Origin: Riemerella anatipestifer ATCC 11845 = DSM 15868
Lineage (GTDB): Bacteria; Bacteroidota; Bacteroidia; Flavobacteriales; Weeksellaceae
Assembly (NCBI RefSeq): GCF_000252855.1
Contig: NC_017045.1
Location: 2,046,001-2,110,000 of the forward strand
Direction: 5' to 3'
DNA: 64,000 bases
Positions within the stretch are counted from its first letter, which is position 1. Each line of letters begins with the position of its first letter. The notes under the pieces were generated by a model. That model saw nothing but the letters and a program-made list of their open reading frames with translations. It did no database searches and had not been told where the DNA came from. A program made the translations under genes and the position numbers. Shown piece after piece: positions 57,450 through 64,000 of this stretch.

Positions 57450-58022
57450 ATGATACAGAAAGACAAAAGAAAGAAACAAGCTGCACTACTTAGGAATTTT
57501 AGAAAAATACATAGGATAACAGGAGCTTTACTATTTGTATTTTTCTTTTTTATATCCGTTTCGGGGCTTCTGTTGGGTTGGAAAAAGCATAGTGGCGGGC
57601 TTATTCTGTCTAAATCCTACAAAGGCACTTCCATCGAACTCAAAGACTGGCTTCCGTTGGACAGTCTGCACCGTAATGCTTGTAAAATATTGCACGATTC
57701 TATTTCGCCAGACTTATCTCTTGAGTTGGATAGGATAGATGTCCGCAAGGATAAGGGTATGGTAAAGTTTGTATTCAGCCATCATTTTTGGGGCGTTCAG
57801 CTTGATGGTTCTACGGGAAAGCTATTGCATATTGAACGGAGGCGCTCGGATTATCTTGAAAAAATCCACGATGGTTCTATTATCGACTTTTATTTGGGAA
57901 CCGATGGCAGTCTGTTTAAACTAATATACACCACCGTCATGGGGATTGCTCTTTTGATATTTACGATTACAGGCTTTTGGCTTTGGTATGGTCCTAAAAG
58001 AATGAGAAAGATTGCCAGATAA
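57450..58022 (+). CDS. PepSY-associated membrane protein
   Basis: 190 residues with two membrane helices, about 22-43 (ITGALLFVFFFFISVSGLLL) and 160-182 (LIYTTVMGIALLIFTITGFW), enclosing a periplasmic PepSY-like domain (VQLDGSTGKLLHIERR). The LRNFRKIHRITG start and FWLWYGPKR end fit the PepSY-TM family, often tied to ferric or cupric reductases and siderophore uptake. Its closeness to the iron-capture-like operon suits an iron role, but it has its own promoter. Confidence 0.82.
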   Translation: MIQKDKRKKQAALLRNFRKIHRITGALLFVFFFFISVSGLLLGWKKHSGGLILSKSYKGTSIELKDWLPLDSLHRNACKILHDSISPDLSLELDRIDVRKDKGMVKFVFSHHFWGVQLDGSTGKLLHIERRRSDYLEKIHDGSIIDFYLGTDGSLFKLIYTTVMGIALLIFTITGFWLWYGPKRMRKIAR

Positions 58023-58055
58023 TAGTTAATAGTAGGATTACCAACACTTATAATA

Positions 58056-58160
58056 AATCAAGGCTGGTTCTATACAGAACCAGCCTTGATTTTATCTAAA
58101 AGGAGGCTTCTAATTGGTAAAGAGGAAGCCTCCTTTTAGACAAAAAGAAGCTTCCTTTTG
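58056..58160. terminator. Cluster of hairpins between convergent genes
   Basis: The first hairpin is a perfect 16-bp stem with a 4-nt loop (58056-58071 with 58076-58091), ending TTTTATC, and is probably the PepSY terminator. A second perfect 13-bp stem follows (58098-58110 with 58125-58137, AAAAGGAGGCTTC). Then comes a near-copy, GAAGCTTCCTTTT, at about 58147-58159. The last two may serve the minus-strand HU gene. No gene is seen between 58161 and 58249. Confidence 0.65.
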
Positions 58161-58249
58161 TAATGCCTATGGCTAGGGACTTTCCGAAGATAGGTTAAGT
58201 AGGCTAAAAAACCTGCGGTAGTTTTTTTAAGGCGTATAGATGGGGCGGG

Positions 58250-58636
58250 TTATTTCGCTTTTTCAAAGCCTGCCGCAGTCATACTATCTAAGATGCGTTT
58301 ACCGGGGTGATAGTTTACGCCTACCGATTTAATGAGACTTTGATTAAAATCTTTCTCCGTAGCCGCTCCGCCACTGCTAAGGGTAGGATAGAGGGTGCCT
58401 AGCTTTTCTAAACGAACCATATAGCCATTGGCTAAGGCTTCTTGGGCTACATTTTCTAAAGCAACCAATACCCCTTTGATATCCGCCTCACTTAGAGCAG
58501 AGAATTTTTCTATTTGTTTTACCATATCGTCTATGGTGAGCTCGCCTGCACTTACAGCTTGGGCATACCATTTTTTAATGCCACCACCTGCTACCCCAGG
58601 CTGTGGTTTTTCTACTACTGTGAATTTTATTGCCAT
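58250..58636 (-). CDS. HU-family DNA-binding-like protein
   Basis: 128 residues of the Bacteroidota HU-like family (HU domain fused to a basic N-terminus): MAIKFTVVEKPQPG, then KKWYAQAVSAGELTIDDMVK, VLVALENVAQEALANGYMVR, and a GTLYPTLSS turn. The arm region is shorter and less basic than in true HU. Its start lies 30 bp after the 587-aa surface-protein gene on the same strand, so the two are probably cotranscribed. The role may be nucleoid-related but is unproven. Confidence 0.85.
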   Translation of the reverse strand: MAIKFTVVEKPQPGVAGGGIKKWYAQAVSAGELTIDDMVKQIEKFSALSEADIKGVLVALENVAQEALANGYMVRLEKLGTLYPTLSSGGAATEKDFNQSLIKSVGVNYHPGKRILDSMTAAGFEKAK

Positions 58637-58666
58637 AATTTATTAAGTTTATATTGTGGTTTATTT

Positions 58667-60430
58667 TTAATTATTAAGAAGTACCCAACCTGTGGATTTA
58701 CAACCATAAAAATTATCACTCTCAAACTTGATAGCCCCATAGTTTGCAGAAGTACAAGTACTAGTAGTGGTGCCTATTTTTATAGCTCCAGCTATTTCTA
58801 ATTTTTCACTTGGGGTGGTTATTCCTATCCCCATATTACCATTAGCTTGTATTCTCATCTTTTCCGTAGGTAAGGTAAGGTTGGGATTGGTTCCAGGTGT
58901 AGGGCTTTGGGTTTTAAATATCAGGTTAGATCCCCCATCTCCAGAGCCATTCATTTGATCTATAATTTGTGAAGTAGCGATTCTTGTTTCAATATTATTG
59001 GAGTCTATTATTTTTTTACTAGAGCCATTTTGAAATTCTAAGATGGCTTCTTGATTAGCTGCCCATTTATCGTTTCTTAATGATAGTTTATCTCCTAATG
59101 AGCTACTTCCTGCATTGGTATAGATAGCATAATTACCATTTGAACCACCAGAAATATTCTCTACAAATACCCCATAATTATTTATTGGAGCAGTTGCAAC
59201 TGTTGGGTCAGCTACTGTACTTCCAGCATAAACCCCTGATTGGGTTTTATACTGAGTCCTACCTGAATTATAAACAGTAAAACAACCCGCCACTAATCGC
59301 TCTCCAACAAAAGTGGTATTTCCAGAGTCTTTGCCTACAGAAACCTGTCCTATAGTTCCATATACATTAGTATTTAAGCCTTTACTTCCGATATTTGAAA
59401 AGAAATATCCTCCTACGGCGTTAGTTACATTCCCTGTAGCCGCAGGTTTTAAAAAAGCGGTGCCCTGTGAACCATACAGATTATCTACATTTCCAGAGGT
59501 ATCAAACGAAGCTTGTAGAAAACCCCCTCTTAAAGTGCCTGCTGACTGACCATTCCCCACATTTCCATAAGATTGTATTCCATCTAAAATAGAAACAGTT
59601 CCTCCTCCAATAGCATTGGCAAGAAATGTAGACCCTAACACTGAACTATAACTATTATTATTCCCTTCAAGAATATCTATTTGGTTTCTGCCTCCCACAA
59701 CACCCACGCCTGGTTGATACTGGTCTGAACTAGAAATACTTAAAAAATTACTCCTTTGGTTTTTCAGATAGATTGAAGCACCTGTAATAGGATGTTTAAA
59801 GGTATTTAGTGGTAAATTATCCAAGGTATCATACATAGAGACTTTCCCTCTAGCTGTTCCTTTGTAGGGTGTTGGGATATATTTTGTAATCACTCCCTTT
59901 ACAGGGTCAGTTGCTGTAATTGCGAATATAACATCATCATCTTCAGAATGTCCTCCGTTGTAGGCTACCCCATTTTCATCATAATACACCTTGTTATTAA
60001 AGGGTGGTGTACCACTTCTCTTAAGCTCTATTCTTTTATTAGTGGGATTATATACCCACTCTTGCCCCTCTTTGCCTGCAGTTTTTACCCATTTGGTACC
60101 ATTCCAAAAATAGTAGCCTTTTTCGGTAATGTCTATCACTTTGGCATCTGCTGGCGTGGTGGTATAGTCGCTTAAATCATTTACATAGATAAGGGTAGAT
60201 TCTTTAATACTGGTATTTCCACCCATTTGTAGAGTTTTGTTAATACTCACATTAGGGATAACAAGCCCCTCCAAGGTATTGTTAGTATTATCAGATTTAC
60301 CTTTAATTTCTAAAGTAGCGTTGGGTTTATCGGTGTTAATTCCCACTTTGCCACTGTAATCTTGTCCGTAGTAAGCTACAAAGCTTAAACCTAAAAAGGC
60401 GAACACACTCAATTTGGTTGTTGTTTTCAT
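58667..60430 (-). CDS. Large secreted Flavobacteriia surface protein of unknown function
   Basis: 587 residues with a signal peptide (1-22) and mature start QDYSGKVGINTDKPNATLEI, a hallmark of a common Flavobacteriia surface-protein group. A domain describing a short strand pair (KGYYFWNGTKWVKTAG) is followed by a long glycine/asparagine/serine-rich beta region with tail-fibre-like repeats and a second GNMGIGITTPSEKLEIAGAI. There is no T9SS sorting domain at the C-terminus (CKSTGWVLLNN). It may be a fibre or adhesin. Its start is about 490 bp below the nearest good promoter. Confidence 0.75.
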   Translation of the reverse strand: MKTTTKLSVFAFLGLSFVAYYGQDYSGKVGINTDKPNATLEIKGKSDNTNNTLEGLVIPNVSINKTLQMGGNTSIKESTLIYVNDLSDYTTTPADAKVIDITEKGYYFWNGTKWVKTAGKEGQEWVYNPTNKRIELKRSGTPPFNNKVYYDENGVAYNGGHSEDDDVIFAITATDPVKGVITKYIPTPYKGTARGKVSMYDTLDNLPLNTFKHPITGASIYLKNQRSNFLSISSSDQYQPGVGVVGGRNQIDILEGNNNSYSSVLGSTFLANAIGGGTVSILDGIQSYGNVGNGQSAGTLRGGFLQASFDTSGNVDNLYGSQGTAFLKPAATGNVTNAVGGYFFSNIGSKGLNTNVYGTIGQVSVGKDSGNTTFVGERLVAGCFTVYNSGRTQYKTQSGVYAGSTVADPTVATAPINNYGVFVENISGGSNGNYAIYTNAGSSSLGDKLSLRNDKWAANQEAILEFQNGSSKKIIDSNNIETRIATSQIIDQMNGSGDGGSNLIFKTQSPTPGTNPNLTLPTEKMRIQANGNMGIGITTPSEKLEIAGAIKIGTTTSTCTSANYGAIKFESDNFYGCKSTGWVLLNN

Positions 60431-60533
60431 AAAATTTAATTTTAAAATTGTTGATATTTAATTGTTTAAGATTATAGATGTTAGATATTGGATTTTAGAC
60501 TTAAGGGTTGAGGTGATACTAAGTTCTAACCTT

Positions 60534-60580
60534 AAAAAACGCCTTCCCTCTCTAAACACACACAGAACGAGAGGAAAGGC
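60534..60580 (-). terminator. Intrinsic terminator upstream of the surface-protein gene
   Basis: On the minus strand GCCTTTCCTCTC pairs with GAGAGGGAAGGC (60580-60569 with 60552-60541, one G-U pair), followed by G and six T. It lies about 100 bp upstream of the surface-protein start, so it ends a separate RNA or acts as an attenuator. Confidence 0.7.
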
Positions 60581-60922
60581 TAATACAGAAAGAGCAAAAT
60601 ACTCTCTCTGAACACTAAAAGCACCTAACAAGAACGACCATGTTGTAAGACAAAACAATGGTACTTTTAGTAAATAAGTATGAAAGCTAAAATTAGAATA
60701 GGATAAACACGAAAAGCTCCGAATGGTAGTTATTGGAAGAAGTTGGTTAAGCCTAAATTTAGGACTAATGATTAACGACGAAAATCTATATAAAAAGTAA
60801 TATAATAGAACGCGTAGGCACGGTACTATTTGTGTGTATTTACACAATTATTTGGCTGTTCCAAATAATTGGGACACTTTTTTACACTTGGTTGTATGTT
60901 TTTGATATAGTGGGTCATAAAA
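60535..60922 (-). ncRNA. Candidate ~390-nt structured non-coding RNA or attenuated leader
   Basis: The region is bounded by a good promoter (60929-60959) and an intrinsic terminator (60534-60580), both on the minus strand. Inside are a perfect 11-bp hairpin (60845-60855 with 60861-60871) and a nested structure closed by ACTAAAAGTACC/GGTGCTTTTAGT (around 60615-60672). I find no tmRNA, RNase P, 6S or SRP hallmark. A 129-codon frame (60458-60847) runs through the terminator and shows no family, so it is probably not a gene. Whether the unit is an independent RNA or the leader of the surface-protein gene is open. Confidence 0.45.
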
Positions 60923-60928
60923 CTGGGG

Positions 60929-60959
60929 CAAATGTATAAGCTATTTTTTAGATATGCAA
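60929..60959 (-). promoter_or_regulatory. Promoter of the candidate ncRNA / surface-protein leader
   Basis: On the minus strand TTG (60959-60957), exactly 20 bp, then TACATTTG (60936-60929): a full match to the Bacteroidota promoter. It lies just past the stop of the glycosyltransferase gene. Confidence 0.65.
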
Positions 60960-60982
60960 GTTTTAGGAGTTTGTTTTTTCTT

Positions 60983-62284
60983 TCAGAGGATACCATTATC
61001 CAATAGTTTTGCTAAAGACTGGGCTAAATTTTTTCTAGAAAAAGCAGAAATATCTTGTGGAGCTTTAGTAAAATCGGTTTGTTTCCAAAGCTGGTATTGC
61101 TGTAATAAGTACTGCTTTAAAGAGGTTTTGTCTTGGTAAGAAAAATGTTTGCCTGTTTGGGTTTCTTCTAATATCTTCTCTACATCAGCTTGGGCAGGTC
61201 CAAAGGAAATAATGGTATTTCTAGAAGCAAGATATTCAAATATTTTACCGGGAATAATCCCTTTAGAAGACTCTTGTGGGAAGTTGGTTATAAGAAGTAG
61301 CGTAGAATGATGCATCTCTTCCACGGCTTTATGGTGTGGGAGGTATCCTAAATCGTTAATGTGGTTTTTAAGAGGCGTGTGTTCCCAACTTTCGGAGATT
61401 TTGGTATCAATTCTACCCACCAGTTTTAGCTCAAAGTCGGCTTTAAAATCGGTAGATTCATTAAGTAGTTCATTTAGCGTTTCCCATAGTATTTCAGGGT
61501 TTCGCAGTTGTTCTAATACCCCAATATAGCTTAGTGTAAATTTGGTTTTGGGCTTTCTCTCGGTGGTATTGAGGGCTTCAGAATCGTAGCCATTGGTAAT
61601 ACATACCGCATTTGCCCCTTTTTTTCTAAAGTTTTGGGCATCGGTATAGCTGGTAGCAAGGGTAATATCCGCATGATTAAATACCTTCTGCTCCAGCTCC
61701 CGATGTTTTTTATCGGCTATTTTGGAGAGTTTAAGGTGTTTGTAGTAGGATATTTCTGTCCAAGGGTCACGGAAATCGGCAATCCATTTTAATTTTGGAA
61801 ACTCTTTCTTGAGTTTAAGTCCAATTAAGTGCAGGGAGTGTGGTGGTCCTGTAGTTACTAAAGCATCAAAATGATGTTCCTCTAAATATTTTTTTAGAAA
61901 CTTTACAGAAGGATTTACCCAAAATACTCTAGCATCAGGAATAAAAAAGTTTCCTCTTATCCAAATAGAAAGTTTAGATTTCCAACTTTGATTAGTGCCA
62001 ATATCAAACTGTCCTGTCTTAAATTTTTTGTTGTTTTTGTTGAGTTTTTCGGCAATTTGGTAAGGCTCCCAGATTTTTGTTTTTATAACATCAATATCTT
62101 TTGGTACTTCTTTTAATAGGCTATCGTCTAATAAAGGATAGCTTGGGTTTTCTGGAACAAATAAGGTGGGTTGCCACCCAAACTCTGGGAGGTATTTGGC
62201 GAATTTGAGCCATCGTTGTACCCCTGGACCTCCTGCGGGAGGCCAGTAATAAGAGATGATAAGTATTTTTTTAGGCTGTGGCAT
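60983..62284 (-). CDS. Family 4-type glycosyltransferase
   Basis: A 433-residue GT-B-fold glycosyltransferase. The N-terminal Rossmann domain starts KKILIISYYWPPAGGPGVQR, the typical acceptor-domain opening. The C-terminal donor-binding half has LSYIGVLEQLRNPEILWE, LVGRID and GIIPGKIFEYLASRNTIISF, where the E of FEY is the expected donor contact. It probably adds a sugar in polysaccharide or lipopolysaccharide assembly. Its ATG overlaps the end of the YfhO-family gene by 14 bp, so the two are one operon. Confidence 0.88.
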   Translation of the reverse strand: MPQPKKILIISYYWPPAGGPGVQRWLKFAKYLPEFGWQPTLFVPENPSYPLLDDSLLKEVPKDIDVIKTKIWEPYQIAEKLNKNNKKFKTGQFDIGTNQSWKSKLSIWIRGNFFIPDARVFWVNPSVKFLKKYLEEHHFDALVTTGPPHSLHLIGLKLKKEFPKLKWIADFRDPWTEISYYKHLKLSKIADKKHRELEQKVFNHADITLATSYTDAQNFRKKGANAVCITNGYDSEALNTTERKPKTKFTLSYIGVLEQLRNPEILWETLNELLNESTDFKADFELKLVGRIDTKISESWEHTPLKNHINDLGYLPHHKAVEEMHHSTLLLITNFPQESSKGIIPGKIFEYLASRNTIISFGPAQADVEKILEETQTGKHFSYQDKTSLKQYLLQQYQLWKQTDFTKAPQDISAFSRKNLAQSLAKLLDNGIL

Positions 62285-64000
62285 TCTGCTCTTTGTAGAG
62301 TTTTAAAATTCCCAAGATACTTAGTAAGATGAACAGTCCAAAAGCTCCATAAGACCACAGTTTACCTTTGTGCAGAACTTCAGGGTCAAAAACCATTTTG
62401 ATAGTATGATTTCCTGCAGGAACATAAACGGCTCTAAGAAGGTAGTTTGCCTTTATATAAGGGACTTCCTGATTATCCACAAACATTTTCCAACCTTTTG
62501 GATAGTAAATTTCGGAGATTACTGCAAGTTGAGGTGTTTTAGACTGGCTCTTAAGCTGTATTTCGTTTGGCTGATATTGGGTAAGCTGGATATAGGCGGT
62601 ACTGTCAGGCTGAATGTTTTTGCCATTAAAGTAGCTTTTGTCTTCGGTGCTTACCACGGCTGTTCTTTTGTTATCTATTGTGCCGATGGCCTTGATTTCC
62701 TCGTTAGGCGTATTAGCCCATAAAATGTCGGAAACAAACCAAGCGTTGCCATTAGCATCAGGGTTAGGATAGGCTTGTGGATTGTCCGCACTACCTACCA
62801 CGAAATACTTAGCGTTGAGCATATTCAATACTTTTGGTAATGCTACGGTGTCTTGTTTGCTAAAATATTCGTTGATTAAATCATCATATCTTCTCAGTTT
62901 AGCGGCACTATAACCTCCAATAGAAGCTTTGAAATAAGAAGTGTTGGTTTCGCCAAAAGTTCCTAAAGTATTATTGAAAATTCGGTAATGACTTTTATCT
63001 TTTTCGGCTAAAGTTTCCAAAGTCTTATTGATGTTCACTTGAGAAAGAAGCCCTTGTATGTAAGGATTGTCTCCTGCCTTTCCTATAAGGTAGTCGTTGT
63101 TTTCTGTTTGGAAAGGGTTTTCTGCGAAGGTTTTATCTACAAAATTACTGCTGTTAAGATAACGCTGATTTACCGTCCATAAATCAAATAAACTTACTAA
63201 ACCAATGATAACTAAAGCGATATTTTGAGATAATTTTTCCTTTAAACTAAGCCAAAGTACTATGGCAGTAATGCCTACATATAAAATTGCTTTTATAGCA
63301 TCAGCTCGGAAAAAATGCCATCTTTCGTCTTGTAGATAATTGAGTAGATAGGGTGGGAGATAGGTCTTTTCGGTATCATTGTAAAAGTTTAAAAGAGATT
63401 TGCCTCCTACGAGTAAAATCACCGTAAATCCTAACACAGAAGCCGTAGTATAGATGAGGTACTTTTGTTTTAACTCTTTGGAAAAATTTTGATTTTTAAA
63501 AAACTGATACAAACCTAAAATCCCAATGAGCGGAAATAAAAGTTCTACCACAACTAGGATAGAAGATGGTGCTCTAAATTTGTTGTAGAGCGGAACATAT
63601 TCTATAAAAAAGTCGGTAAGTGGCATAAAATGATGTCCCCAAGCCAACATAATCGTGAGGGCGGACGCTCCCAAAATCCAATATTTGTATTTTTTTCTAG
63701 CAAACACAAATCCTAATACTGCAAGGAAACAAACCACAGCACCCTGATAGGCAGGTCCAGAAGTCATAGGCTGGTCTCCCCAATAGGTAGGACTGCTAAG
63801 CCCTTTGATGATGTTATTAACTTCCTCTTGTGAGGTTGCATTTTCTTGTACAAGTTCTTGGATACGCCCCATCATTCGTTCCGAGTCTTTTTCTTGGCTT
63901 CCGCCTCCCATAAGTCTAGGAATAAATAGGTTGAGCGTTTCTAGCTTTCCGTAACTCCACATGGTAATACTTTCTTTATCCATACCAGACTTTTCAGTAT
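62271..64000 (-). CDS. YfhO-family multi-spanning membrane protein (C-terminal part)
   Basis: Partial: the frame is open to the window edge at 64000, so the true start lies outside and the internal ATG at 63983 is not it. The visible ~575 residues match YfhO-type proteins: WSYGKLETLNLFIPRLMGGG, several membrane helices, a periplasmic domain (LRRYDDLINEYFSKQD, NMLNAKYFVVG), then YYPKGWKMFVDNQEVPY and a final helix with GILKLYKEQN. YfhO homologues are GT-C-like and implicated in glycosylating wall or envelope polymers; here the adjacent glycosyltransferase fits that. The exact reaction is unknown. Confidence 0.88.
   Translation of the reverse strand, partial: TEKSGMDKESITMWSYGKLETLNLFIPRLMGGGSQEKDSERMMGRIQELVQENATSQEEVNNIIKGLSSPTYWGDQPMTSGPAYQGAVVCFLAVLGFVFARKKYKYWILGASALTIMLAWGHHFMPLTDFFIEYVPLYNKFRAPSSILVVVELLFPLIGILGLYQFFKNQNFSKELKQKYLIYTTASVLGFTVILLVGGKSLLNFYNDTEKTYLPPYLLNYLQDERWHFFRADAIKAILYVGITAIVLWLSLKEKLSQNIALVIIGLVSLFDLWTVNQRYLNSSNFVDKTFAENPFQTENNDYLIGKAGDNPYIQGLLSQVNINKTLETLAEKDKSHYRIFNNTLGTFGETNTSYFKASIGGYSAAKLRRYDDLINEYFSKQDTVALPKVLNMLNAKYFVVGSADNPQAYPNPDANGNAWFVSDILWANTPNEEIKAIGTIDNKRTAVVSTEDKSYFNGKNIQPDSTAYIQLTQYQPNEIQLKSQSKTPQLAVISEIYYPKGWKMFVDNQEVPYIKANYLLRAVYVPAGNHTIKMVFDPEVLHKGKLWSYGAFGLFILLSILGILKLYKEQNATA

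Noticed and set aside
60458-60847. 129-codon minus-strand frame upstream of the surface-protein gene
   Set aside because: It reads through an intrinsic terminator and internal hairpins, has no recognisable domain, and its residues look like translated non-coding sequence.
60535-60922. Identity as tmRNA or RNase P RNA
   Set aside because: Size would fit, but the tRNA-like ends and tag frame of tmRNA and the conserved GAGGAAAGUCC region of RNase P are not found.

Overview
The window is AT-rich and reads as a chromosome segment of a Bacteroidota bacterium, most likely order Flavobacteriales, family Weeksellaceae (Riemerella/Chryseobacterium-like). The evidence is two SusC/SusD pairs, type IX secretion sorting domains, a Flavobacterium-type glucosaminidase with LysM repeats, a DPP-IV-type peptidase, and many Bacteroidota -7 boxes (TAnnTTTG) close upstream of starts. 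I can support 48 protein genes (two partial at the window edges, two halves of one frameshifted gene, one small membrane protein), one tRNA-Leu(CAA) and a candidate ncRNA. There is no rRNA, CRISPR array, prophage or recognisable transposase.

Region by region. 0-10.5 kb is mostly housekeeping: a partial ACC-deaminase-like PLP enzyme, a peptidoglycan glucosaminidase, hemL, a DPP-IV-like S9 peptidase, tRNA-Leu, a PhnP-like hydrolase, a conserved unknown with a GAF/fRMsr protein, a lipoprotein, rtcB and a small membrane protein. 10.5-21.8 kb is a defence-type island: a lone HIRAN-domain protein, then a two-gene cassette (SF2 helicase with a candidate C-terminal nuclease, plus a four-helix membrane protein) bracketed by two inverted copies of a ~120-bp element, then a complete type I restriction-modification operon (hsdM-hsdS-hsdR). 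21.8-30.4 kb, minus strand, is a phosphate-ester scavenging locus: PA14-metallophosphoesterase, SusC, SusD, a GDPD-like/alkaline phosphatase fusion and an EEP-family phosphohydrolase. 30.5-41.9 kb is mixed metabolism and transport: POT peptide transporter, outer-membrane protein, deoC, pdhC and pdhA, a lipoprotein/barrel gene split by a TA-tract frameshift, a WYL regulator, an amino-acid permease, and pnuC with a small partner gene.

42-55.9 kb is one long plus-strand operon of ten genes (SusC-like receptor, SusD-like, metallopeptidase-like, three SusE/F-position lipoproteins, a T9SS-sorted protein, imelysin-like, HTTM-domain protein, FecA-like receptor). Its gene content matches the iron-capture type operons described in Capnocytophaga and relatives, and palindromes lie upstream of its promoter. 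56-64 kb holds a T9SS-sorted leucine-rich-repeat protein, a PepSY membrane protein, a hairpin cluster, an HU-like protein, a large Flavobacteriia surface protein, a candidate ~390-nt ncRNA with its own promoter and terminator, a glycosyltransferase and a partial YfhO-family membrane protein.

The signals I consider most novel are: (1) the same palindrome, CTATGCA-N7-TGCAYAG, exactly 8 bp upstream of the -7 box of both rtcB and the HIRAN gene, implying a shared regulon; (2) the helicase-nuclease/membrane-protein cassette between inverted elements whose central core is flipped; (3) the promoter-to-terminator unit at 60.5-60.9 kb; and (4) the TA-tract frameshift at 37.55 kb.
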